Shown: in pieces, positions 7,329 to 14,826 of the stretch | Position numbering within the stretch: position 1 is the stretch's first letter | Layout of the letters: each line of letters begins with the position of its first letter | Source: CAYUWG01 sp964448285 | GTDB taxonomy: Bacteria > Bacteroidota > Ignavibacteria > SZUA-365 | Length of the DNA stretch: 19,914 bases | Reading direction: 5' to 3' | Assembly: GCA_964448285.1 (NCBI GenBank) | Contig: CAYUWG010000068.1 | Location: forward strand, 1-19,914 | Notes under the pieces: model-generated | The model's input: the letters and a program-made list of their open reading frames with translations, nothing else | The model's database searches: none | Told to the model about the DNA's origin: nothing | Made by a program: the position numbers and the translations under genes

Positions 7329-7352
7329 TCGCCGAGGAATTGCGAATTGAAA
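7307..7352 (+). promoter_or_regulatory. Palindrome flanked by 10-bp direct repeats
   Basis: CGAATTGAAA occurs at 7307-7316 and again at 7343-7352, exactly 36 bases apart. Between them is the 15-base perfect palindrome TTCCTCG-C-CGAGGAA (7325-7339). The set lies in the divergent gap between the two-component operon and the T9SS protein gene, 18-63 bases before the latter's start. This is a typical arrangement for an operator, possibly for the neighbouring NarL-type regulator; that link is inference. Confidence 0.45.
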
Positions 7353-7369
7353 CGATTTAAGGATCTCAT

Positions 7370-8683
7370 ATGAAATACCCCATCACTGTCATGTTTATGT
7401 TGCTCCTCACAGCGTACTGTACCGCGCAGACCGAAGAGGCAAAGAAAAGCTATCCGCATGAACCGTCATTTTCCGTTCTCTCTCCCTTCCATCAACTGAC
7501 CGCTGGATTTACGCCTCTGAAGAAAACAGCAGCTTCGCCGTTCGCATGTCCGGGCTTTTACTATTACGATCCTTCCGGACAGAACGTCACGTTAAATGAA
7601 CAACTGAATACATCCGAGTGGGCTGTTCGCATTACTCCACCTTCAAGCGCTTTCGCCCCTTGCACCGTTTGGACCATCAACTTGGAGTTCGAACTCAACA
7701 ATGCTGCACCGAATGAGAAAGACACGATTCGTCTGTTCGTACGTGAAGCGACTGCACCGCACGCAACGATCTACAACACATGGTTCATCGCACGACCAGG
7801 GACGAACAGCGGCCAACATGAGATCGATCCTCCGATAGTTCCTCCATTTAATATCCGACCAATCCTTGTCCCGAAGCGCGATGTTTTCGTCGGTGTCTCC
7901 GTCAGGGGCGGTTCAACGCGAAACGTCGATTGGAAATTCAAAACCCCCTCGCAGTTCAACAATCCCGTTCGCTCCGTGAAGTTCGTTACACAGACTTCGT
8001 TTGTCCCGGCGAGTGTCGGTGGAAATCAGGTGGATATGATTCTTGGCGCGAATGTTTGCTGTAATTTTTCTCCAATTCCTGTTGAACTCGCGCTCTTCTC
8101 AGCAGTATTTGACGGTTCGCGTGTTCGATTGAATTGGCGAACGGACTCTGAGACGAACAATTTCCATTTCGAAGTTCAACGAGCGTCCCAACTCGGTGGG
8201 CCGTGGACTTCACGAGGATTCGTACCGGGTCGTGGGACAACAACACTTCCACAGTATTATGACTTTGCCGATCCTTTTCTTCCATCGGACTTTCCCAATG
8301 GAGTACCGGAAGTGATGTGGTATCGCTTGAAGCAAATGGACTTCGATGGAACGATCGAGGAGTTGCCGCCAATTCGTGTGACGATAACCCCACCCGAATC
8401 CGGCAGCTTCAAGCTTCACGCGCTCTATCCGAATCCGCTCACTCAAACAACGGACTACACGACCATCCGTTACCAGCTCTCCTCGGAATCACCCGTTCAG
8501 TTAAGCGTTTTCGATGCCTTGGGACGCGAGGTGACGTCGCTCGTCAACCGCGTTCAACCGGCTGGATATTACGACGTGATCTGGAGCCCGGCCTTGGCAG
8601 AGCATGTTCGGAGCGGCCAGTACTACATTCGGCTGCAAACAGAAAACCATGTTGCCGTCGAGAAACTCACTGTCTTGAAATAA
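7370..8683 (+). CDS. Secreted protein with T9SS type A sorting domain
   Basis: 437 residues. AAGGA lies about 6 bases before the ATG. Signal peptide: MKYPITVMFMLLLTAYCTAQ, cleavage probably near residue 20. The central part (about 45-230) is beta-rich with no family I recognise; it contains GFYYYDPSGQNVTLNEQL and paired stretches such as TSEWAVRITPPSSAF. At about 233-345 comes a fibronectin-like module of the kind common before sorting domains (PVELALFSAVFDGSRVRLNW, TDSETNNFHFEVQRA). Residues 347-437 are the type A sorting domain: LHALYPNPLTQTT, IRYQLSSESPVQLSVFDALG, GYYDVIWSP, SGQYYIRLQTE and the end KLTVLK. Such proteins cross the outer membrane by T9SS and are attached to the surface or released. 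No enzyme motif is seen. A transcription start inside the palindrome region would make it a direct target of the divergent two-component system. Confidence 0.92.
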   Translation: MKYPITVMFMLLLTAYCTAQTEEAKKSYPHEPSFSVLSPFHQLTAGFTPLKKTAASPFACPGFYYYDPSGQNVTLNEQLNTSEWAVRITPPSSAFAPCTVWTINLEFELNNAAPNEKDTIRLFVREATAPHATIYNTWFIARPGTNSGQHEIDPPIVPPFNIRPILVPKRDVFVGVSVRGGSTRNVDWKFKTPSQFNNPVRSVKFVTQTSFVPASVGGNQVDMILGANVCCNFSPIPVELALFSAVFDGSRVRLNWRTDSETNNFHFEVQRASQLGGPWTSRGFVPGRGTTTLPQYYDFADPFLPSDFPNGVPEVMWYRLKQMDFDGTIEELPPIRVTITPPESGSFKLHALYPNPLTQTTDYTTIRYQLSSESPVQLSVFDALGREVTSLVNRVQPAGYYDVIWSPALAEHVRSGQYYIRLQTENHVAVEKLTVLK

Positions 8684-8710
8684 TCCGTCACTACGATGCA
8701 TTCACATCAT

Positions 8711-8746
8711 GAAGACGCCGCGTTGCAAAAGGCGCTTCTTCTCTTT
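8711..8746 (+). terminator. Weak terminator-like hairpin after T9SS gene
   Basis: GAAGACGCC (8711-8719) and GGCGCTTC (8731-8738) pair with one bulged base, followed by the pyrimidine-rich TTCTCTTT. It could reduce read-through into the dUTPase gene. The hairpin is imperfect and the tail is not pure T. Confidence 0.35.
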
Positions 8747-8757
8747 GGGGAATTTCG

Positions 8758-9216
8758 TTGTCTGAAATACACACCGTCCGCATAACACGTCTTCACGAAG
8801 GCTTCGACGACGTCCCCTTGCCGGAATATGCAACGGCACTGTCCGCGGGCATGGATATACGCGCTGCGATCGAGCAACCGATAACCCTTCTCCCGGGCGA
8901 ACGACAGGCCATTCCGACGAATTTAGCCATCGAGCTTCCTCCGAACTTCGAAGCGCAGGTGCGACCGCGTAGCGGCTTAGCGTTGAAGTACGGTATCACG
9001 CTGCCGAATTCACCGGGAACGATCGATGCGGATTATCGGGGTGAGATCAAAGTGATCATGCAGAACACCGGGATGGAACCGTTCGAGATTCGTCGCGGTG
9101 ATCGCATTGCACAGCTCGTCATCGCACCCGTCACGCGCATCCAATGGATTGAAACGACCGCGCTCTCGGAAACACATCGTGGCGATGGAGGATTCGGCCA
9201 CAGCGGCATCGACTAA
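8758..9216 (+). CDS. dut: dUTP diphosphatase (dUTPase)
   Basis: 152 residues, the normal length for a trimeric dUTPase. It hydrolyses dUTP to dUMP and pyrophosphate, which keeps uracil out of DNA and supplies dUMP for thymidylate synthesis. All five motifs are present: 1, ALSAGMDIRA with Asp33; 2, RPRSGLALKYGI (70-80) with Ser72; 3, NSPGTIDADYRGEIKV with catalytic Asp90 and Tyr93; 4, RGDRIAQLVIAPV; 5, RGDGGFGHSG (141-150), the P-loop-like C-terminal arm. The start is TTG with GGGGA about 8 bases upstream; no ATG or GTG lies in frame before motif 1, so the TTG is well supported. The transporter gene begins 16 bases downstream. Confidence 0.97.
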   Translation: MSEIHTVRITRLHEGFDDVPLPEYATALSAGMDIRAAIEQPITLLPGERQAIPTNLAIELPPNFEAQVRPRSGLALKYGITLPNSPGTIDADYRGEIKVIMQNTGMEPFEIRRGDRIAQLVIAPVTRIQWIETTALSETHRGDGGFGHSGID

Positions 9217-9232
9217 CTCTTAGGGATACATC

Positions 9233-9919
9233 ATGAACGAAAGTCTTTACCTCTTAACTCTATCGGCTGCATCGATTGGGTTCATTCACACGCTCATCGG
9301 ACCTGACCATTATCTCCCATTCGCGCTCCTCGCCCGCGCCCGCAACTGGCCGCTGAAAAAAACTCTATCCGTCACGTTCCTGTGCGGCGTGGGACACGTC
9401 CTCAGTTCGATTGTTCTTGGCGCAATCGGAATCGCAGCCGGTGTCGCGCTCCAGCATCTCGAACTGATCGAAGAGTTGCGTGGCGAACTTGCCGCGTGGC
9501 TCCTCATCGCGTTTGGTCTCCTCTACGGCGCATGGGGTTTGAACCGTGCAATGAACCGAAGCCGCTCACACGCACACGAGGGTTTGGAGCACGCCCATCC
9601 CCATATTCCATTCATACGCCACTCACATCATGGCCATGATAAGACCATTGGCAGTTTGTTCGCCATCTTCGTACTCGGTCCTTGCGAACCCTTGATTCCG
9701 TTGCTCATGTTTCCCGCAGCGATGGAAAGCACGGGCGGCATCGTACTCGTGTCGCTTGTCTTTTCCGTTGCGACAATCGCAACGATGATGGCGATGGTGA
9801 CGCTCATCTCGCTTGGATCGATGACCATCCCAATGAAACCCGTACAACGGTACATGCATGCCATCGCTGGGGGAACTATTGCAGTCTCTGGAATCGCCAT
9901 TCAACTCTTCGGAGTCTGA
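9233..9919 (+). CDS. UreH/TauE-NicO-like membrane transporter with His-rich loop
   Basis: 228 residues with about six membrane helices. Helix 1 carries GFIHTLIGPDHYLPF (His19, His26) and helix 2 CGVGHV (His55). A long cytoplasmic or periplasmic loop at 110-136 has nine His residues (RSHAHEGLEHAHPHIPFIRH, then SHHGHD). The second half has GPCEPLIPLLMFPA and a final helix pair. This layout fits the UreH/TauE-SafE/NicO side of the LysE-like superfamily, in which HX4D/GxDH-type helices and His-rich loops handle Ni or Co; proteins like this are usually annotated 'sulfite exporter TauE/SafE' or 'urease accessory UreH'. I infer transition-metal transport, direction unknown. TAGGGA precedes the ATG by about 7 bases. 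The gene overlaps the start of the amidohydrolase gene by 41 bases. Confidence 0.85.
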   Translation: MNESLYLLTLSAASIGFIHTLIGPDHYLPFALLARARNWPLKKTLSVTFLCGVGHVLSSIVLGAIGIAAGVALQHLELIEELRGELAAWLLIAFGLLYGAWGLNRAMNRSRSHAHEGLEHAHPHIPFIRHSHHGHDKTIGSLFAIFVLGPCEPLIPLLMFPAAMESTGGIVLVSLVFSVATIATMMAMVTLISLGSMTIPMKPVQRYMHAIAGGTIAVSGIAIQLFGV

Positions 9920-11183
9920 TACGCGACCAGCCGTTCTTCAGGGTGCATTCATCAACCCACTCTCACACGAGAGAGTAGAGTGGATTCCAAACGGAGCGAT
10001 CTCGTTCGATGAATCAGGAAGAATACGCTTTGTCGGGAAGCAGTCTGATCTCCCGGAAGAGTACTCGACTTTTCGCACGCACCGCGTCAATGGATTGATC
10101 GTTCCGGGTTTCGTCGATGCGCACGTTCACTTGCCGCAGTTCGACTGTCGTGGGAAGTTCGGCAAATCGCTCATCGAATGGCTTGATGAATTCATCTTTC
10201 CTGAAGAGATGCGGTTTGCAGACGAGAGCATTGCACGCGATACCGCGAAGCGATTTTTTCAGGCAATGCTCCATTCGGGGACGACGACCGCGGCGGTGTA
10301 TTCTTCCGTCCACAAGCGCGCGACGGAGATTGCATTCGAAGAAGCGATGCATTCGCGGCTTCGCATCATTCTCGGAAAAGTGCAAATGGACCAGAACGTG
10401 CCCGACGAATTCCGAGAAGATCCAACCGTTTCGTTGCGAGAAACTGAAGAACTGATCGAGCGATGGCATCGAAAAACCGACCGCCTCTGGTACGCCGTCA
10501 CCCCGCGCTTCGCCCCTGCCTGTTCGATGGAATTGATGAAGGGATGCGCGCAACTCGCCGGGAAGTACGATACGTTCATCCAAACGCATCTCAACGAATC
10601 ACACGAAGAGATTCAGTTGGTCAAACAGGTCTTCCCTCATGAGCCAACGTACACCGGCGTTTACCGGCACGCCGGACTTCTCGGCTCCAGAACCCTGCTT
10701 GCGCACAATATCCATCCGACGGACGATGAACTCGCTCTTTGCGAATCGACACACAGCGCCGTCGTGCATTGCCCGGACTCGAATCTTTTCCTTGGCAGCG
10801 GACGCTTTCCACTCGAGCGCTACGACGGCAGGAATATCCGCCTCGCATTGGGTTCAGATGTTGGCGCGGGAACGACGCTCTCGATGCTTCACATGATGCG
10901 CGCGATGTCTTACGCTCAGGGGAGAAGCCTTCATCCGTTTCTCCCTCTATACTCTGCAACGCTTGGCGGCGCGAAGGCTCTTTCACTCGATAATGACGTC
11001 GGGAATTTCGCACCCGGCAAACAGGCGGATTTCGTCGTGCTCGCAAATGAGGACCACTACTGCAAAGGCAAATCGCTTGCGGAACTCAAAACGATCGAAG
11101 CCGCTTCCGCCGTCGTGTACCGAATGCAACACGAAGACATCCGCGAAGTGTGGGTAGCGGGCGAACGGCTTTTCGCGCGTTAA
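9879..11183 (+). CDS. guaD: Amidohydrolase, probable guanine deaminase
   Basis: 434 residues from the TTG at 9879, which has GGGGGA about 5 bases upstream; an ATG at 9858 (seven residues more, no ribosome binding site) is the alternative. Amidohydrolase-fold metal ligands are all visible (numbering from 9858): His89 and His91 in PGFVDAHVHLPQ, His244 in IQTHLNESHEE, His283 in TLLAHNIHPTDDE, and Asp334 in LALGSDVGAGTTLSM. VHLPQ, the TH-LNES sequence, HCPDSN and SDVGAGTT-S are typical of guanine deaminase, which converts guanine to xanthine and ammonia. Related deaminases (chlorohydrolase, hydroxyatrazine types) cannot be fully excluded. It probably belongs to a transcript with dUTPase and the transporter. 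Its stop overlaps the stop of the TonB receptor gene on the other strand by four bases (TTAA-type overlap at 11180-11183). Confidence 0.88.
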   Translation: MQSLESPFNSSESDTRPAVLQGAFINPLSHERVEWIPNGAISFDESGRIRFVGKQSDLPEEYSTFRTHRVNGLIVPGFVDAHVHLPQFDCRGKFGKSLIEWLDEFIFPEEMRFADESIARDTAKRFFQAMLHSGTTTAAVYSSVHKRATEIAFEEAMHSRLRIILGKVQMDQNVPDEFREDPTVSLRETEELIERWHRKTDRLWYAVTPRFAPACSMELMKGCAQLAGKYDTFIQTHLNESHEEIQLVKQVFPHEPTYTGVYRHAGLLGSRTLLAHNIHPTDDELALCESTHSAVVHCPDSNLFLGSGRFPLERYDGRNIRLALGSDVGAGTTLSMLHMMRAMSYAQGRSLHPFLPLYSATLGGAKALSLDNDVGNFAPGKQADFVVLANEDHYCKGKSLAELKTIEAASAVVYRMQHEDIREVWVAGERLFAR

Positions 11184-13579
11184 AGAGAAAACCGCAACGC
11201 GGTAAAGAGATTTCTTCCCGGACCGCTCACGCCGGATGCGAACGGACGATAGTGCGTGTCGAGAATGTTTTCAATGCCCGCATTCAATTGAACATAGGCA
11301 AGCAGTTGGTACGACGCCCGGAGATGCAACACCATCCATCCCGGTATTCCGTCGTCTGTCGCGTATTGCTGATTGTCTTCACCCGAAGGCGAGTAATCTT
11401 CGAGTTTTTTATCGCCGTTGAATTGCGTCGTTGCTTCAAGTTTCATTCTCTCAGTCCGGAAGGATGCCGTGATCATTCCGTACAACGGTGGAATATGATC
11501 GAGAGGAACATTCATCGATCGATCTCGACCGCGAGTCCATGTGAGTGACGCTTTGATCGATAGATGCTCGGTGAGTTCGGCAAGCACGCTGCAGGAGAAT
11601 CCATCGATCGAAGCTTTGCCCGCGTTGACGTTTGCCTGAACGCGGCTCATTACACCATCATAGAACAGAGAGTCTTTCCCATCGAAGACGAAGTCTCTCG
11701 TGACGATCGCATCGACGAGTTGCGTCGTGAATGTAGTCGCACTCACCGTGAGCATCCTTGCGAAAGTGTGCGTCAACCCAAGCTCTAAATTGTACGCTGT
11801 CTCCGGACGCAGGCCGCTGTTCGGAACGATGATGTTGCCCGGTGAGGAATCGAAAACCTTTCCCATGTCATCGACGTTCGGAGCGCGAAATCCCGAAGAG
11901 AGGTTCACATTGATTTGCGTCGCTTCGGTCGGAAGATACACGAAGCCCAAACTTCCGTTGAGCGCACCGTTCTGTTGCTCGACAACATCAACTGGAAAGC
12001 TGTAGAAGGTTTTGTCTCGAAACTCGGAGCGGAGTCGGATGAACGAGTAACGCAAACCTCCCGCGATATTCCATTGTGGATGCAGGCTCCACTTCGTCGA
12101 GAAGTACCCTGCAAAGACGTGCATCGTGCTTCCGCCATCGGGATAACGCGTCGCATACTTCTCGCGCACTCCGTTTTCAATGTTCCGTGAGAAAGCAACC
12201 GATGCAACGTCGTTCAGCGCCGCTTCAACACCGTAGAACATCCGCACGTCGCCCACTTCCTTGTACATGTCGAGCGAAAGCGATGTGACGTTGACACGCT
12301 CTTCCTGGTGGTGTTCATTCGCGATTTGAAAACGCTTCGTAATCCGCGTCTCATCGATTCCCTGATGCGCTGCGATGAAACGCGCGTGATCGAAAAATGC
12401 ATTCTGCTCTGTCGAGGAAAGGCGCAATGTATTCATCATCCACCGTTGCGGACCGTATCGCCAATCCGCAAATCGCGGAACGCCGTTTCGCGATTCCGTG
12501 AGTCGGTCGTATCGCGGAACGTCGGAAGAAGTGGAGTAGGAGAACGAGTACTGCAGGTCGTACTCCGGCGAGAAACGGTAACGGATTTTCTGCAACGCAT
12601 TGAACTGGCTGTACGCCGTCGGTCGTTGCACGTTCACATCATCGTTTTGAAGAACGCTGTCCTTGCCATCGATGCGCCGGACGTACCACGGTCGTTCACC
12701 GAAAGCCGGATAGGTATCGGAGCGTGAGCCGCCCGTCCGCAAATCTCCGAAATCGCTGAAGGTCACAGAGGAAACCAACCCCAACCGCTCGAACCCGAGA
12801 ACCAGTGAGCCGTGAATCGTCTTCTCGTCATTCGCCGAGGCATAACGACCGAATGCGTTCGCATGAATTCTTGTCGAACCGTCGACCGACAATCGCGGAC
12901 TGATCGTGTGTAAATCGATGACGCCGCCAAGTGCGTCGCTTCCATAGATCACGGAGCCGGGTCCGAAAATCACTTCCGCATTTTCGACAGAAGCGCCGTC
13001 CTGTGTGATCACATTCTGCAGATGGCCGCTCCGATAGATTGCGTTGTTCAATCGCACGCCATCCACCACCAGAAGGATGCGGTTCGCTTCGAAACCCCTC
13101 AGGACGGGGCTTCCGCCACCCATCTGACTTCTCTGAACGAAGACCTCACCCATGCGTTCGAGTGCATCCGCCATCGTCTGCGGATTCTGAAAAGCGATCT
13201 CGCGCGCCGGGAGCGCGACGATACGGTTTGGAATTTCGCGTCTGCTCTCTTCCCATTTACTCGCTGAGACAACGACTTCTTCAACGTCGAGCAAGCGCTC
13301 GACGAGAAACACACGGAGGCCTGCCTTCTGAATGTCGGCAAACCGCAATGTTTGAGCGTGGTAGCCGAGGTGCTGAATGCGGAGGGAATCGTCGGGACGC
13401 GTATCCTTTATCCGAGCCTTCCCTCTTTCGTCCGTAACCGCTCGTTCATTCGAGTGAAGATTGACGACGGTCGCGAACGGCACGGGACGCAACGTCACGC
13501 GATCGAGAACTTCGAGTTCCTGTGCTGTCAGTTTGAAATGAAGGATGAGGATGAGAAAAAGGAAATGGCAACGGTTCAT
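11180..13579 (-). CDS. TonB-dependent outer-membrane receptor
   Basis: 799 residues. Signal peptide MNRCHFLFLILILHFKLTAQ; then a carboxypeptidase-regulatory-like beta-sandwich (about 21-95: VLDRVTLRPVPFATVVNLHS, TDERGKARI); a likely TonB box (DVEEVVVSASK, 98-108); the plug (about 112-225: IPNRIVALPAREI, GGGSPVLRGFEANRILLVVD, GVRLNNAIYRSG, GPGSVIYGSDALGGVI); and a beta barrel ending LFTALRFSL with the usual terminal aromatic/hydrophobic strand. The plug pattern GVRLNNAIYRSG-GPGSVIYGSDALGGVI is like the hemoglobin/transferrin/lactoferrin-type receptors, so a heme or metal-chelate ligand is possible but not shown. The open frame extends 154 codons upstream, but the signal peptide fixes the start at 13579, 8 bases after the MFS stop. 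No strong ribosome binding site is visible, so translation is probably coupled. Confidence 0.93.
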   Translation of the reverse strand: MNRCHFLFLILILHFKLTAQELEVLDRVTLRPVPFATVVNLHSNERAVTDERGKARIKDTRPDDSLRIQHLGYHAQTLRFADIQKAGLRVFLVERLLDVEEVVVSASKWEESRREIPNRIVALPAREIAFQNPQTMADALERMGEVFVQRSQMGGGSPVLRGFEANRILLVVDGVRLNNAIYRSGHLQNVITQDGASVENAEVIFGPGSVIYGSDALGGVIDLHTISPRLSVDGSTRIHANAFGRYASANDEKTIHGSLVLGFERLGLVSSVTFSDFGDLRTGGSRSDTYPAFGERPWYVRRIDGKDSVLQNDDVNVQRPTAYSQFNALQKIRYRFSPEYDLQYSFSYSTSSDVPRYDRLTESRNGVPRFADWRYGPQRWMMNTLRLSSTEQNAFFDHARFIAAHQGIDETRITKRFQIANEHHQEERVNVTSLSLDMYKEVGDVRMFYGVEAALNDVASVAFSRNIENGVREKYATRYPDGGSTMHVFAGYFSTKWSLHPQWNIAGGLRYSFIRLRSEFRDKTFYSFPVDVVEQQNGALNGSLGFVYLPTEATQINVNLSSGFRAPNVDDMGKVFDSSPGNIIVPNSGLRPETAYNLELGLTHTFARMLTVSATTFTTQLVDAIVTRDFVFDGKDSLFYDGVMSRVQANVNAGKASIDGFSCSVLAELTEHLSIKASLTWTRGRDRSMNVPLDHIPPLYGMITASFRTERMKLEATTQFNGDKKLEDYSPSGEDNQQYATDDGIPGWMVLHLRASYQLLAYVQLNAGIENILDTHYRPFASGVSGPGRNLFTALRFSL

Positions 13580-13587
13580 CGAGGCAG

Positions 13588-14814
13588 TTATGTGGTTCGT
13601 CGATTCATCTGAAGGTGATACTTCGGAATGACAATAAAAAGGAACAACGCGAATGGGACAAGGAGGAGAAATCCCTCTATCAGAAACATCACGCGCAAGC
13701 CGGTGAGTGAGACAAGCGCACCGAGTCCGAGAGACCCGCACGCGATACCGATATCGAAGGCGGAGAATAGCGTCGCGCTCGCCGTGCCGCGTTTCGTTAC
13801 TGGGACGAGGTTGATCGCCATTGCCTGCCACGTCGGAACGCTGATACCGAACCCGGCTCCGAGAAGGAACGCCGAAATGAGATACGGCACCGTCGTCGGG
13901 AGTGAGCCGAGAGTGATAAGCGAGAGTACAAGACTGCTGAGACCGATGATGAGCGGAATTTTCGGGCCGTAGCGATCGAAGAGAATTCCCGAGCGAATAC
14001 GCGTAACGACCGTCCCGCAGGATGCGAGAGCGAAGTACCAACCTGCCGAGGGCAACTGGTATTCCTGAACGAAAAGCGTGATGAACGAAATCACGGCGCC
14101 GTAGCTCATCGTACAGAGTAGCGTTCCAAGCGAAACGCCAAGCACCGACGGCGCGATCATGCTGCGAAGTGTGAATGCATGGTGACGCATTTCAATCTGT
14201 GGAAACCGCGTCAGGAACGAGCTTGCGATCCCAAGGAATGAAAGCACCGTACCGGTGATGAAGACGACTTCGAAATTGTATGTGTCGAGCAATGCGAGAC
14301 TGATGAACGGGCCGATCGCACCGGAGAGTGTAAAGGTCAAACCGAAGAAGCCGAGTCCTTCACCGCGCCGTTCCTCCGGAATCAAATCCGCTGCAACCGT
14401 GCTGACGGCGGTTTGACCGATTCCCCACGGTATCCCATGAATGAATCGAATGACAAACAGAAACGCGATTGATGCCGCGAGCAAAAAAGAAGCATGAACA
14501 AGGGACAACATCAACAGCGAGACGATTTGCAATCCCCTTCTTCCATACTTATCGAGCGCATAACCGACGAAGGGACGGATCAGAACGGCCGATACGGAGA
14601 ACACTCCCATCGCAATCCCGATGTCCGTTGTCGAGCCATGCAGTTCCTCGACCACGAAACGCGGGAGCGTCGCGATGAAGAAATAGAGACTTGCCGAAAT
14701 GAGGATGGCAGTCAGCGAATGGATGAGAAAATCCCGTGTCCAAACAGGCGGGCGTGTAGGGTCAGAGTGGATAGCAGTGCTTTCGACGAATGGTGCTTGT
14801 GAGTGCGGTTCGAT
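13588..14814 (-). CDS. MFS transporter, apparently starting at a non-canonical AUC
   Basis: The first canonical start in this frame is GTG at 14655, but it would cut away membrane helix 1. Upstream, the frame stays open to a TAA at 14829-14827 and encodes RPPVWTRDFLIHSLTAILIS and ASLYFFIATLPRFVVEELHG, a classic first helix of a major facilitator. No ATG, GTG or TTG lies there. An in-frame ATC at 14814-14812 is preceded by AAGG with 6-base spacing, so I set the start there (408 residues); this is inference and an error or frameshift is possible. Motif A is GYALDKYGRR (84-93); later RFIHGIPWGIGQTAVSTVAA and DLIPEERRGEGLGFFG. About 12 helices are expected, usual for a YfcJ/CntE-like facilitator. 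The substrate is unknown. It stands between the nucleotidyltransferase (12-base gap) and the TonB receptor (8-base gap), so possibly export or import of the same ligand. Confidence 0.85.
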   Translation of the reverse strand: MEPHSQAPFVESTAIHSDPTRPPVWTRDFLIHSLTAILISASLYFFIATLPRFVVEELHGSTTDIGIAMGVFSVSAVLIRPFVGYALDKYGRRGLQIVSLLMLSLVHASFLLAASIAFLFVIRFIHGIPWGIGQTAVSTVAADLIPEERRGEGLGFFGLTFTLSGAIGPFISLALLDTYNFEVVFITGTVLSFLGIASSFLTRFPQIEMRHHAFTLRSMIAPSVLGVSLGTLLCTMSYGAVISFITLFVQEYQLPSAGWYFALASCGTVVTRIRSGILFDRYGPKIPLIIGLSSLVLSLITLGSLPTTVPYLISAFLLGAGFGISVPTWQAMAINLVPVTKRGTASATLFSAFDIGIACGSLGLGALVSLTGLRVMFLIEGFLLLVPFALFLFIVIPKYHLQMNRRTT

Positions 14815-14826
14815 GAAATGCCTTAT

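Noticed and set aside
13580..14041. 154-codon upstream extension of the TonB receptor frame
   Set aside because: It overlaps the MFS gene on the same strand in another frame, and a proper signal peptide begins at 13579.
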